Counted from the stretch's first letter, positions 16,018-25,454 are shown. The stretch is 28,101 nucleotides of DNA from an uncultured Porphyromonadaceae bacterium (GCA_947175225.1 CAMWLX010000007.1:1-28101), one strand, 5' to 3'. Made by a program: numbers and translations. The notes: generated by a model from the letters alone, not told the origin.

Positions 16018-19000
16018 TTATTTGGTTGAGGCTACATACTTATCAAGAGCATCCCGCAGCTTCTCAAAAGAATCTACATGCTCATATCTTACGTTATGGG
16101 TAGAATACATATTGAAAAGACGCTTGGCACATTCAATCTTAGCGATCTCCACCTGTTTCAGCTGCATCGTATCCATTGTGCCTTTTGTCTCAGCAATAAA
16201 ATATATATGTTTTATACCCTCTGATTCAAACGCTATAGCCCAGTCGGGGGCGTAGTTACCAACCGGGGTTGGAATCTGAAACGTCCTTGGGAGTTTTGCA
16301 TATACAACTACATCCTTTGCGATTTCCAGATTTTCAGCAAACTGACGTTCACCATCGCTATCAAAGAATACATAATCACTGATATGCTTGGTGGTTTTAA
16401 TAGCCTTTTTGATGTCACCTTTTGTTTTTAAGGTAAATATTGCAGAATCATATTTCTGTTCGGTCGGGTCATACTGAATATGACTGACGATCATAGTCGC
16501 TTTTTCTGAACTGATGAGTTGATTCACCTGAGAGATAAACATTTCAGGATTATAACTGAACATCTTCAGTTTTTCTTCTGTGAGACCTTTCAGGATTTTT
16601 ACAACAGTTTTGCGTGTCAGTTTTGTACTTGATGCAATACGACCGACTAAATCATACGTGGCCGATGACTGACTGAAATCAATCTTTCCATACTCTGTTT
16701 CAGGTTCTGAAACAACTGACTCAAATTCCAAGGATCCAGCTTCACTTGTTTTGAGTCTGCCACCTTTTGATATGATCCTTGGCTCAGGCACATCAAGCTT
16801 TTCGTTCAAGCTTATAATAGCCTTTTTTATAAGCTCCCTACTGTCATAATGAACAGTGTATACATACTTGTGATTAATCTCATTCCACAAGTCTTGGAAT
16901 TCCTTCTTTGTGAAATTTTCATTAAGATGATTTGTATCCGTAGTCTCACGTTCGGTAATGTCGTTCAGCAGCTTGGATAAAGCATCCTTATCAGTAACAG
17001 CATCCACTATTCTTTTAAAGGATTTTGAAAGAGTTGATATCTCCTCAGGAAGTGGTTTGAGCCTGTTCTCGGCAGATGCAGCACGATACTCAGGAGTCGG
17101 TTCCTTTGTTGTTTTGTCAATATATTTATTTGAGCTTAGGTAATATCGCAATGCAACAATATCATCTTCTTCTATTTCCCGAACACCACCTTCATCCGTT
17201 TTAAGTTTCTTTCCTATAAACTGTTTCAGATAGGCATCATCAACTTTAACGGGTCGCTGACGCAGATTTCTAAGTATTTCGTTCTGAAGAGCCTTACTGA
17301 AATCAGCATATGACTCATTTGCTATTACAGTCAGTTCATTCACATCAAAGAAGTCTTCTCCAAGGAGTTCGGCATCTTGACGCACACCGTTTTTATCTAC
17401 ACATATTCGCAGTCCGCGACCGACTTCCTGCCGCCTGGAGGTTTCGTTAGCGGAGTTTCTTAGCATACATATCTGGAACACATTGGGATTATCCCATCCT
17501 TCTCTCAATGCTGAGTGTGAGAAGATGAAACGTGGAGAATCCTGACTCATACTTAAAAGCCACGCTTTATCCTTAAGAATCCTATCGTATGCCTCGCGGT
17601 CATAGCTATCACCTTCTTTGTCACTTTCGGTATTGACCATTCGCTTATTTTTGTCAATAGAAAAGTAACCGGTGTGAGAACTCTGGGGCGTAAACAGTCT
17701 TAGATAATCATTATAATCTTCATCCCATGCATGTTTCTCTTTTTCAACAAGTCGTGCATACTCTTCTTCAAAAATCTTCATAAGAGGACCTTTTTGTTCC
17801 TTACCATCTGCATCATATTGACGATAATTACTTACGAAATCAATAAAGAACAAAGATATACATTTTATACCTCGTTTGAAGAGATCCCTTTCCTTTCTGA
17901 AATGAGCTTTGATAGTCCTCCGGATTTGCATGCGCTGGAGTTCTGAACGATAGCAATCGTCTCCTACTATCTGACCTACACGCAACGTCTCCCCATTGGT
18001 AAAATATACCGTTTGGAGATCTGCGTTTATATCGGAAATCTGATAGCCTTCATAAATATCAGGAAGCCCCGTCGCCTGTGCAAGCGAGTCACCCTTTTGA
18101 AAATCCTTTATCTGGAAGGTGGTTATCTTTTTATCTCCGGATAATTTTTTAAGCACTTCCAATTTTGCCTTAATCCCCTTCTTGTTAGATGATATTTCTT
18201 TAACTGAGATATAAGCTGTAGGTGCAGGATTCTCAACCTTATGCCCTATAGCGTTTATGCGCTTTACAAGTCTCTGATTGAAGGAATCCAGAGCGTCAAG
18301 CGCATACACACAGTCATGTTTCTCCTTATGGGTAGCGGAATAGTTTAATGCGAATAACGGGTTGAAACGCTTGATGCCTGTTTGCGTTGCGGTACCACCA
18401 AGTCTTTGTGGTTCATCCAAGATGACTATCGGATGATTGGCGGCAATAACCTCAATGGGTTTACGCGACTGGAAAGAATCTTGTTCGGAATAAATCTTTA
18501 GTGCCGCTTTATTGGATGCTCCTTCTCTCATGGACGAAGCAAAAGCCTGATTATTTATTATCATGCAATTGATGTTTCCATCCTGAGAATAAGACTCAAT
18601 ATCAGTGAGCTTATCACTGTTATAGACGAACCAGCGAATTTTCTTTCCATACTGATCGAAGAAATGATCCTCCAGTAACTGAAAACTTTCAGCCACACCC
18701 TCGCGGATGGCAATACTCGGCACAACTACAATAAACTTAGTCCATCCGTAACGACGGTTAAGCTCAAACATTGTCTTGATATAGACATACGTCTTGCCTG
18801 TACCTGTTTCCATTTCAATATCAATGTTATAAGGAGCAACCCCCTTTGCCAGTTTCTTTGACTCCGGAATTCCATTGATCTGCTGGATCGCCTGAACATT
18901 CTTAAGAACATCATCAGGGGACAAAATTATCTCGGCATTGCGATAACCGGTATAATCACTGAAATCCATTGTCCCGTCTTTAATTTTACCGGGATCAATG

Positions 19001-19119
19001 CGATAAGTTGCTCCGTCATTAAAGGGTTGACCGTCAAAGACGTCGCAAGTAGAGTTTACAGCATCGGTCTGATACTGCTGAACTTTAAACCTTAGCTTGA
19101 CTTCTCCTTTTTTGCTCAT
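16018..19119 (-). CDS. res: Type III restriction endonuclease subunit Res
   Basis: 1033 aa. Superfamily 2 helicase: Walker A ETGTGKT (104-110), the Res-type motif II LDEPQRLGG (234-242), motif III NYSATH (259-264), and a later motif VI region QEVGRGLRI. The C-terminal endonuclease domain has PDW (958-960) and ETKG (977-980), the PD-(D/E)XK catalytic set of type III Res. It hydrolyses ATP to communicate between two recognition sites and cuts DNA when Mod has not methylated it. Its ATG overlaps the mod stop by 4 nt. All motifs look intact, in contrast to mod, whose 5' end carries a stop. If mod were fully dead, Res would have no specificity subunit and should be harmless, because type III Res needs Mod to bind DNA. 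Confidence 0.93.
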   Translation of the reverse strand: MSKKGEVKLRFKVQQYQTDAVNSTCDVFDGQPFNDGATYRIDPGKIKDGTMDFSDYTGYRNAEIILSPDDVLKNVQAIQQINGIPESKKLAKGVAPYNIDIEMETGTGKTYVYIKTMFELNRRYGWTKFIVVVPSIAIREGVAESFQLLEDHFFDQYGKKIRWFVYNSDKLTDIESYSQDGNINCMIINNQAFASSMREGASNKAALKIYSEQDSFQSRKPIEVIAANHPIVILDEPQRLGGTATQTGIKRFNPLFALNYSATHKEKHDCVYALDALDSFNQRLVKRINAIGHKVENPAPTAYISVKEISSNKKGIKAKLEVLKKLSGDKKITTFQIKDFQKGDSLAQATGLPDIYEGYQISDINADLQTVYFTNGETLRVGQIVGDDCYRSELQRMQIRRTIKAHFRKERDLFKRGIKCISLFFIDFVSNYRQYDADGKEQKGPLMKIFEEEYARLVEKEKHAWDEDYNDYLRLFTPQSSHTGYFSIDKNKRMVNTESDKEGDSYDREAYDRILKDKAWLLSMSQDSPRFIFSHSALREGWDNPNVFQICMLRNSANETSRRQEVGRGLRICVDKNGVRQDAELLGEDFFDVNELTVIANESYADFSKALQNEILRNLRQRPVKVDDAYLKQFIGKKLKTDEGGVREIEEDDIVALRYYLSSNKYIDKTTKEPTPEYRAASAENRLKPLPEEISTLSKSFKRIVDAVTDKDALSKLLNDITERETTDTNHLNENFTKKEFQDLWNEINHKYVYTVHYDSRELIKKAIISLNEKLDVPEPRIISKGGRLKTSEAGSLEFESVVSEPETEYGKIDFSQSSATYDLVGRIASSTKLTRKTVVKILKGLTEEKLKMFSYNPEMFISQVNQLISSEKATMIVSHIQYDPTEQKYDSAIFTLKTKGDIKKAIKTTKHISDYVFFDSDGERQFAENLEIAKDVVVYAKLPRTFQIPTPVGNYAPDWAIAFESEGIKHIYFIAETKGTMDTMQLKQVEIAKIECAKRLFNMYSTHNVRYEHVDSFEKLRDALDKYVASTK

Positions 19120-20999
19120 AAGATACTGCGCTGTGTATTGGGAGAGTAGAGTTCAAACTTCTGCTCAAAATTATCGATTATATTATCCGGATTCACACCA
19201 TCACGTTCTTCGGGCTCGCGCATGACAAATTTCAAAGGCTCCATCTTTGCGAGTTCAACAAGGCTTTCATCATCCAGAGTGCGGTCGAATGTTGCAATTA
19301 AAGCCCCATCGTCAACAACATAAGCTGTATGTCCGTTAACCGCTATCTTCTCAATTTTAGCTGAGATTGGAATATTGTTATTAAGCATGACTTGGAAAAG
19401 CAAGTCTTCATCACTGCGGTCCTCCTTGATATTATCAAGCATGTCATCAATTGTGAGTTGGGTGACAGCTGCAGGATTATAGAACACCTCTTTCATGTTT
19501 GATGTGTCGAGTTTGAGGACGCGGAAACCTGTGTCAAGATCTTGCGCCTGAAGTCCATACTCCTCTTTTATCTTTTTTCCTGCTCGACGGATACGTTCTT
19601 CGCCAATTTCACATATCGTATAGTATCCTTCTTTACGTGCTTCACTGTCTTCCGATGTCGGCTCTGCAAGTTGAACCATAATGAATTTTCTATTTCCTCC
19701 ATCTTCGGCATTAAGTTTCATTACAGCATGTGCGGTGGTTGCACTACCACTGAAGAAATCTAGAATTATAGAGTCTGGATTCTCATAGGATGTCACTAGA
19801 GATATAAATTTTTGTATAATTTCCTCATCCTTAGGAAAATCAAAAATAGCTCCATCCAAGAGATTTTCCAATCGTTTTGAAGCACCTCTTCCATCCTTAT
19901 AGAAGACACTTGAAACAACTTCATATTCGGTTTCTTTCAAATATCTTTTCAGACAGGGGACTGATGTCTCATCGTCACCAAAGTGAATCCTATTCTCTTT
20001 AAGAAGTTGTGGAAGTTTGTCCTTGCCAAAACGCCATCCACCTTTTGGTAATTTGCACGGTTTACCAGAAACAGGATGCACTATGTCAAATCGGCCACCA
20101 TTACCAGTCCCCTGCGCGATATCTCCAGGGAAATATAAGCCTCTTTCATCTGAGCACTTATATTGAGAATGTCGCTTTGAAGGATTAGATTCAGGCAAAC
20201 TCTTATAGAACTGTCTCATTCCCTTACCAATTTTCTCATGATTCTGTCCAAACTGATTTCTTAAACGCTCATATTCTGCATAGATTGCGTCCAGTCCTTC
20301 TTTCTTTTCGCGCCAATTCTCATTTGGAGTGGATTTATCGGTTTCTATAGAAATCGTCTTATTTTTTGAGTAAACAACACAATATTCATGGTTTACTGCA
20401 ACCTGTGCAGCCATAGATTTTCTTCCCTGTTCCCAAATAAACTGAGCAATAAAATTCTCTTCTCCATAAATTTCATCCATCATCTTTCTCAAATTATCAA
20501 CTTCTCTATCATCTATAGAGATAAAGATGATACCATCCTCAGTAAGCAAATCACGAGCGACTTTGAGACGAGGGTATATGAAGTTCAGCCAGTCTGTATG
20601 GAAACGGCCATTCGAATCACTATTGGTGAACAACAGGTTGCCGTATTCATCAAACTTACCCTCCTTTTCATCCATCTCTTTCTGAGAAAGATATCGGCGG
20701 TCTTTATATACGAAATCCTTACCTGTGTTATAGGGTGGATCAATATATATCATCTTCACCTTACCAAGATAGGTCTCTCTGAGTACTTTAAGAACCTCAA
20801 GATTATCTCCTTCGATATAAAGATTCTCGGTCTTGTCGAAGTCAACTGAACTATCACGATCAGGACGAAGAGTCATGCGTGTGGGCGTATTGGCAAGTGC
20901 AGAAGCAATACTCTTTTGTGGCCAAGTGAACTGATAGCGTTCACGTAGTCCCTCCACCAAATCATCACCAAGTTCAGCACGCAGTTTGTCAAAGTCCAC
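19116..20999 (-). CDS. mod: Type III N6-adenine DNA methyltransferase Mod, open frame downstream of an amber codon
   Basis: The open part is 627 aa from a GTG. Beta-class methyltransferase order: NLYIEGDNLEVL, then DPPY (87-90, MIYIDPPYNTGKDFVY), a long target-recognition region (about 190-390), then the SAM-binding DFFSGSATTAHAVM (414-427). It methylates adenine at a specific site and gives Res its specificity. The natural frame begins earlier: an ATG at 21119 and the family-typical segment IRALFPHCITEV precede it, but codon 18 is TAG (21066-21068). The GTG start (codon 41 of the full frame) keeps all catalytic motifs but loses 40 N-terminal residues. Activity therefore depends on internal initiation, readthrough or suppression. 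The stop overlaps the res start. Confidence 0.88.
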   Translation of the reverse strand: MDFDKLRAELGDDLVEGLRERYQFTWPQKSIASALANTPTRMTLRPDRDSSVDFDKTENLYIEGDNLEVLKVLRETYLGKVKMIYIDPPYNTGKDFVYKDRRYLSQKEMDEKEGKFDEYGNLLFTNSDSNGRFHTDWLNFIYPRLKVARDLLTEDGIIFISIDDREVDNLRKMMDEIYGEENFIAQFIWEQGRKSMAAQVAVNHEYCVVYSKNKTISIETDKSTPNENWREKKEGLDAIYAEYERLRNQFGQNHEKIGKGMRQFYKSLPESNPSKRHSQYKCSDERGLYFPGDIAQGTGNGGRFDIVHPVSGKPCKLPKGGWRFGKDKLPQLLKENRIHFGDDETSVPCLKRYLKETEYEVVSSVFYKDGRGASKRLENLLDGAIFDFPKDEEIIQKFISLVTSYENPDSIILDFFSGSATTAHAVMKLNAEDGGNRKFIMVQLAEPTSEDSEARKEGYYTICEIGEERIRRAGKKIKEEYGLQAQDLDTGFRVLKLDTSNMKEVFYNPAAVTQLTIDDMLDNIKEDRSDEDLLFQVMLNNNIPISAKIEKIAVNGHTAYVVDDGALIATFDRTLDDESLVELAKMEPLKFVMREPEERDGVNPDNIIDNFEQKFELYSPNTQRSIL

Positions 21000-21119
21000 G
21001 ACATGACGAAGCTTGCCGTCAGTCCCTTTGACTTCAGTGATGCAGTGAGGGAAAAGTGCACGGATCTAATCAATGTTTCCTTCGACAATTCCGGGCGTTT
21101 CCATTTTTTGCTTTTCCAT
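21000..21119 (-). pseudogene. mod: 5' end of mod, separated by an in-frame TAG
   Basis: ATG at 21119, 13 nt after the DUF4391 stop, reads MEKQKMETPGIVEGNID, then TAG (21066-21068), then IRALFPHCITEVKGTDGKLR in the same frame into the open mod frame. The residues after the stop match the N-terminus usual for type III Mod, so this is the original start. AAG (Lys) to TAG is one change. Confidence 0.7.
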
Positions 21120-21132
21120 ATTGATTTAGTTT

Positions 21133-21750
21133 TTATTTTTCAAGTTGAGATAATTCCTTTTTCAATGACTTTATCTGATGGAACAGTTCAAGCTGTTGAC
21201 GATTTTGACTACAGTTACGCAGCCGTTTTTGCAGGCTATCAATCTGTTTTTGGAGTTTATCTCGTTGCTCACAGAGCTTGATGGCATCGTCAAGTGTTGT
21301 AGCTGTATCCATCTCTAACCCGGAGATACATGAAACACAATTTTTCCAGACACCATCAAGGTCAAGATTGGTACCAATCAGATCCATCGTTTTTTCTTCA
21401 GAAACCCATCTTGATGAAAAAATCTTGGTATGAAAGATTACAAGCTGGATAGAAGCTTCATAACGCAACACAAATATCAAGTTCTGAGGTATAAGTTTTG
21501 CTATCAACTCAATATTTTTTTTGTTATATTCCTTCTTTTTCAGCTCAACATCAACGACGAAGATAGCCTTAACGTCTTTTCCCTCTGTAATAGCCGGTAT
21601 GGTTTGTGGAGCAATGTAATTGACTATATCCATACGGGCAATATCAACATCAAAGAGGTCGCGTTGAGATGCCCGAAGGTCAAATTTCTTATAAATCTGA
21701 GCCTTTGGGAGCGGACGTTTCACTTCTGTTGATTGCGGCAGACCGAGCAT
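21133..21750 (-). CDS. DUF4391 protein
   Basis: 205 aa with the family hallmarks: N-terminus LGLPQSTEVKRPLPKAQIYK, a middle with VELKKKEYN, LIPQNLIFVLRYE and LVIFHTKIF, and a C-terminal coiled coil (about 157-205, LCEQRDKLQKQIDSLQKRLR). DUF4391 proteins are known as partners in SNF2-helicase/type III restriction gene sets; their biochemical role is not known to me. It starts 1 nt after the SNF2 gene and is followed after 13 nt by the original mod start, so it is in the core of the operon. The coiled coil suggests a protein-binding or dimer role. Confidence 0.85.
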   Translation of the reverse strand: MLGLPQSTEVKRPLPKAQIYKKFDLRASQRDLFDVDIARMDIVNYIAPQTIPAITEGKDVKAIFVVDVELKKKEYNKKNIELIAKLIPQNLIFVLRYEASIQLVIFHTKIFSSRWVSEEKTMDLIGTNLDLDGVWKNCVSCISGLEMDTATTLDDAIKLCEQRDKLQKQIDSLQKRLRNCSQNRQQLELFHQIKSLKKELSQLEK

Positions 21751-21751
21751 A

Positions 21752-24700
21752 CTATTTAATTATTAAAAAACAGATTAATTCGAAATCATCAAGTCCATGC
21801 ACCTGATTATCAAATAAAGCCGAAGTATCGCCTTCGAGGAAAGAAAAAAGGTCACTTTGCTCCTTGACTTTCACAATAGAAGATATGGCATCTCCCAAGA
21901 GACGTGAATATGTCCCCATACGTTGTCCATCACGTGTTTCTCCATTGAATTTACGACATAACTCCATGATCGGTCTCGATTGACCCTTGCATAATATCCG
22001 CAGGCGGTCAAGCAATCCTTTAGGCTCAAGATGGTTAACCTGTACTGATGAGTCTTGTCCTACATAGACCATATAGAACGGATGCAATCTGTTCTTTTTA
22101 TCAATGTTTACCGAGTTATTACGGTTTTTCAGTACGAATATGACACCGGGAGGATTGTCTTTCGTAGCGGGGACAATGGCATGGAGACCAAATGGAGTAT
22201 GTTCAATATCATGACCGTGATTTATGTATTCAAGCAGATCGAGTCTAAACTCATTTAAGCCCAAATCCATTATGGAAACTCCGGAACCCATTTCTTCAAT
22301 ATCAACCACCTCTTCTTTAAGACGTTCAAGCTGATCCTTGCGATATTTGAGGTCATCCTTTTCCTCAGGAGTAAGTGGATTGCCGTCTCCTGTAGAGGTC
22401 AAGACAGATACCTTCATTCGTGCTTCCACACGACCTTTAAGATCAATATATTCGTCCAAGTCCATATCAGGCCAGTAGTTTACCAATTGTATCACTTTAT
22501 TACGTGATCCTATACGGTCAACTCGACCAAATCTCTGGATCATCCTAACGGGGTTCCAATGAATGTCGTAATTGATAAGGAAATCACAGTCTTGCAAATT
22601 CTGACCTTCCGAAATACAATCAGTCGCTATCAAAACATCTATTTCATCCTTGATTCCGGGATATAAAGCCTCCTTTTCTTTGGAAACGGGAGAAAAGAGA
22701 GTAAGTACTTTGTTGAAGTCAAGTTTTTCTCTTAGCTTTAATGTGGATCGAGCTTCTACATCACCAGAGACAAGAGCAGTATTCAGTCCGGTCTTATTTT
22801 TAATAAGTGGAGCAATATTATCGTACAAGTATTGAGCGGTATCCGAGAAGGCTGTAAAGATGATAATTTTCTTATTACCAGGATTTATAGGGTTGTTGAA
22901 TTTATTACGAATCTCATCAACAAGCATCTGAAGCTTACTGTCATGTTCAGGTGTAATATCCCCCAACATGTATAGCAATGTGTTGAGATTGTCAAGGTCT
23001 GCTGCCAGATACTCTCTCCATTGGATATAGTCCATATCCTCCAGAGCAATTTTCGTCTTCTTATTGCCTATAAACACCGAATCTTCACTGTCATCCGAAT
23101 CCAGACCATAAGAGAAGTCGTAATCGCAAACAGTTGAAACATCATTCCTTTCACTAAGATCATCAATCGCTTCTATGGTAGCTTCAATATACTTCTTTAT
23201 TCGCTCCAGTGTAAGGCGAAAAGAATTTACAGAGCTTTCAAGTCGCTTAAGGAGATTTATACTCATCAATCGCCGAATGCCCCTTTCCCGGCCTTTACGC
23301 GAAAGATTCCCGAACTTTCCATCTTCGCGTGCTTCCATGTATTTTGACAGCTTACTGCTAAGGATAAAATCTGACGGAGTGTAGATTGCAAGATTGAGCA
23401 ATGATACACTTTCGAATATATCATTAAAGTTTACAGCTTTTGGAAGATCGGTTAGTTTCGGTGTTCTTGAAATAGGTTTTAGACGGTCGGGGAATTTTCC
23501 TATGTCTGTGGTATCATAATATTGCTCAATATGTTTTCTGCTACGGGCAATTGTAACGCTGTCAAGAACCTCGAAGAAATCAAAACTGAGCTTTTCCAAT
23601 AATGTTTTTGTTGTTCTTTCTTCAGCCGGAAGCTTGGCCCATTGATTGAATGCAGCCTGAGCCTGTCTAAAGATTTCATCCAGGGAGGTTTCAGTATCAA
23701 GTAACGCATCGAGACGAGAGCTATCACCCTCATATGCAAGAGCGAGCTGATTTTTCAAGTCATTGAACCGGTTATTCACAGGAGTAGCCGAAAGCATCAG
23801 AACTTTCGTTTTTACGCCCGATCGGATTACCTTGTTCATCAACTGGAGATAACGGTTCTCCTTGGGATTAGCATCATTCTCATCCGTAGTGATTTTACCA
23901 CCATTCCTGAAATTATGGCTCTCATCAATTACGACCAAATCATAATTTCCCCAATTTATGTGTTCGAGATCAAGTCCATTGCTTTGACCGGATTGACGGG
24001 ACAAATCAGTATGATACAGAATATCATACCTTAATCTATCAGCGACTAACGGATTGTTCAGGTAATTGCTTCTATATGTAACCCAGTTATCAAACAGTTT
24101 TTTTGGACAAAGCACCAGAACAGATTTGTTACGGTTTTCATAATACTTTATAACCGACAATGCGGTAAAAGTCTTTCCGAGACCTACTGAATCTGCAAGT
24201 ATACACCCATTGAATTTTTCCAGTTTATTTATAATCGCAAGAGCGGCATCCTTCTGGAAATTGTAAAGTTTATTCCATACAACCGAATCCTTAAAACCGG
24301 TTGCACTGTTGGGAAGATAATCCTCCGATATGTCTGCAAGGAATTCGTTGAAAATATTGAAAAGCGTTATAAAGTAAATGAATTCGGGTGAATTTTCCTT
24401 GTAGGCATTTGTAATATTGTCTAACACCTGCTCTGTGACATCCTGTAACTTTTCATTGTCTCTCCATATCTGGTCAAAAAGATTAAGATAAAAATGAGAC
24501 ATAGGAGCTTCTGTGCGCTGAACAAACTGATAGGCATTATTACCTCGTTCACATCCAAGATCAACAGTTGTGAAACCATTAATAGGCATGTAATTAAATT
24601 CATCGACATTTATAAAGCCCATCATGTTTTCATTTGTCCGATTGGATTTGAATACCGCTTTATCCCTTATCCAATCTGCACATTCCTTCGCAATCGCTTT

Positions 24701-24991
24701 CAGAGACAACTCATTCCTAAGCTTAATCTCAAATTCAGATCCACAAAGATTTCTCTCCCGGCTTAAACGTGGAATATAAAATTCTCTTTTCTGTTTATCT
24801 GCCTTCTCAGTGACAAAGGATGGAGAAGTAAATATGAAGCGTAACCCTTCAATATCCAGAAGTTGTTCCTTTAGCTCTTTAAAAGCATATATAGAGAAAC
24901 TTGCCGCAGCAATGGATATGCGACTACCTGATTTGATATTAGCTACCAAATCGTCACGCAATGTATGGTTGACGTTATCTATTAACTGCAT
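21752..24991 (-). CDS. SNF2-family helicase with N-terminal PLD-like domain
   Basis: 1079 aa. The N-terminus (about 1-180) resembles the phospholipase D-like module seen in many defence helicases (ISIAAASFSIYAFKELKEQL), but I do not see an intact HxK(x)4D motif, so it may not be catalytic. The SNF2 motor follows: Walker A DSVGLGKT (267-274), motif II VIDESHNF (354-361), MLSATPVNNR, then the second lobe with IIIFTAFSDTAQYLYDN, LIATDCISEGQNLQDCDFLI and QRFGRVDRIGSRN. Such proteins translocate along duplex DNA and remodel bound proteins. First gene of the core after the XRE-type regulator, 141 nt downstream of it. The stop is TAG, showing that TAG is a normal stop here. Confidence 0.9.
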   Translation of the reverse strand: MQLIDNVNHTLRDDLVANIKSGSRISIAAASFSIYAFKELKEQLLDIEGLRFIFTSPSFVTEKADKQKREFYIPRLSRERNLCGSEFEIKLRNELSLKAIAKECADWIRDKAVFKSNRTNENMMGFINVDEFNYMPINGFTTVDLGCERGNNAYQFVQRTEAPMSHFYLNLFDQIWRDNEKLQDVTEQVLDNITNAYKENSPEFIYFITLFNIFNEFLADISEDYLPNSATGFKDSVVWNKLYNFQKDAALAIINKLEKFNGCILADSVGLGKTFTALSVIKYYENRNKSVLVLCPKKLFDNWVTYRSNYLNNPLVADRLRYDILYHTDLSRQSGQSNGLDLEHINWGNYDLVVIDESHNFRNGGKITTDENDANPKENRYLQLMNKVIRSGVKTKVLMLSATPVNNRFNDLKNQLALAYEGDSSRLDALLDTETSLDEIFRQAQAAFNQWAKLPAEERTTKTLLEKLSFDFFEVLDSVTIARSRKHIEQYYDTTDIGKFPDRLKPISRTPKLTDLPKAVNFNDIFESVSLLNLAIYTPSDFILSSKLSKYMEAREDGKFGNLSRKGRERGIRRLMSINLLKRLESSVNSFRLTLERIKKYIEATIEAIDDLSERNDVSTVCDYDFSYGLDSDDSEDSVFIGNKKTKIALEDMDYIQWREYLAADLDNLNTLLYMLGDITPEHDSKLQMLVDEIRNKFNNPINPGNKKIIIFTAFSDTAQYLYDNIAPLIKNKTGLNTALVSGDVEARSTLKLREKLDFNKVLTLFSPVSKEKEALYPGIKDEIDVLIATDCISEGQNLQDCDFLINYDIHWNPVRMIQRFGRVDRIGSRNKVIQLVNYWPDMDLDEYIDLKGRVEARMKVSVLTSTGDGNPLTPEEKDDLKYRKDQLERLKEEVVDIEEMGSGVSIMDLGLNEFRLDLLEYINHGHDIEHTPFGLHAIVPATKDNPPGVIFVLKNRNNSVNIDKKNRLHPFYMVYVGQDSSVQVNHLEPKGLLDRLRILCKGQSRPIMELCRKFNGETRDGQRMGTYSRLLGDAISSIVKVKEQSDLFSFLEGDTSALFDNQVHGLDDFELICFLIIK

Positions 24992-25090
24992 AATGTCTCG
25001 TAGTCTTTAAAAATGTTCTAAAATATGACATTACTGGATTATAATACATATTGATCAAATTGTATGTAAAAACCGCACAGTCTGTTATCA

Positions 25091-25123
25091 TATAATTTAG
25101 ATTATATAAAAACTTCAAATTTA
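25091..25123 (-). promoter_or_regulatory. Possible second promoter/operator in the gap before the SNF2 gene
   Basis: In the gap after the regulator stop there is a TAnnTTTG match, TAAATTTG (25116-25123 on the minus strand), and a 16-bp near-palindrome (25091-25106, one mismatched pair) just downstream of it. No TTG is seen at the right distance upstream. This could let the SNF2-Mod-Res string start separately from the regulator. Confidence 0.3.
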
Positions 25124-25132
25124 CTTAATACC

Positions 25133-25366
25133 TTACATATCTGACATGTTTGATCTATTTGCATTTTTTTCAGTCCTTACTAAATTATCTAAAGAGACAT
25201 CCAAAAGTTCTGCTATCCTTATGAATGTCTCGATAGGAGGCTGGCAGCTATTGGTACACCATTTTGACACTGTAGTCGTAGCATAATTCAATTGTTCGGC
25301 GAGCCACTTATTGGTTAGCTTCTTCTCTACAAGGATTACCTTGATTCTGTCTATATCCTTTTCCAT
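25133..25366 (-). CDS. Small XRE-family HTH regulator at the head of the defence string
   Basis: 77 aa, one Cro/C1-type helix-turn-helix (about residues 5-65) with TTTVSKWCTN as recognition region, and a short polar tail. It is a paralogue of the regulator at 280-495. It lies directly upstream of the SNF2-DUF4391-Mod-Res genes on the same strand. Its promoter is covered by a 9-bp inverted repeat, which fits negative autoregulation. Small XRE proteins of this type often act as controllers of restriction-modification or toxin gene sets; here that is inferred from position. Confidence 0.8.
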   Translation of the reverse strand: MEKDIDRIKVILVEKKLTNKWLAEQLNYATTTVSKWCTNSCQPPIETFIRIAELLDVSLDNLVRTEKNANRSNMSDM

Positions 25367-25372
25367 CTAGAA

Positions 25373-25413
25373 TTTCATTATTCTGCAAAGATAATGAAAA
25401 TTTCTGAAACAAA
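25373..25413 (-). promoter_or_regulatory. Promoter of the right regulator with overlapping inverted repeat
   Basis: -7 box TATCTTTG (25386-25393) with TTTG 16 nt upstream (25410-25413) on the minus strand. A perfect inverted repeat, TTTCATTAT - 9 nt - ATAATGAAA (25373-25399), spans the -7 box and the likely transcription start. The half-site TTTCATTA/TAATGAAA recurs at the paralogous regulator. Confidence 0.55.
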
Positions 25414-25454
25414 GAATAATGTCGGTAAAAATAAATCGTATTTACAGAAACAAA

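Noticed and set aside
20388..20849. 153-codon plus-strand frame inside mod
   Set aside because: It is antisense to the conserved mod coding sequence containing DPPY and has Phe/Ile-rich composition typical of an antisense shadow.
21066..21068. TAG in mod, and stops in the glycosylase frame, read as a reassigned genetic code
   Set aside because: TAG ends the SNF2 gene, the 151-aa frame and the 235-aa gene normally, and the glycosylase frame also has a TGA, so ordinary nonsense mutations are simpler.
4857..25366. BREX, DISARM or Dpd system
   Set aside because: No PglZ, BrxC or BrxL-like protein for BREX, no DUF1998/DrmB-like protein for DISARM, and no deazaguanine-insertion enzymes for Dpd. 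The methyltransferase and nuclease are clearly type III Mod and Res.
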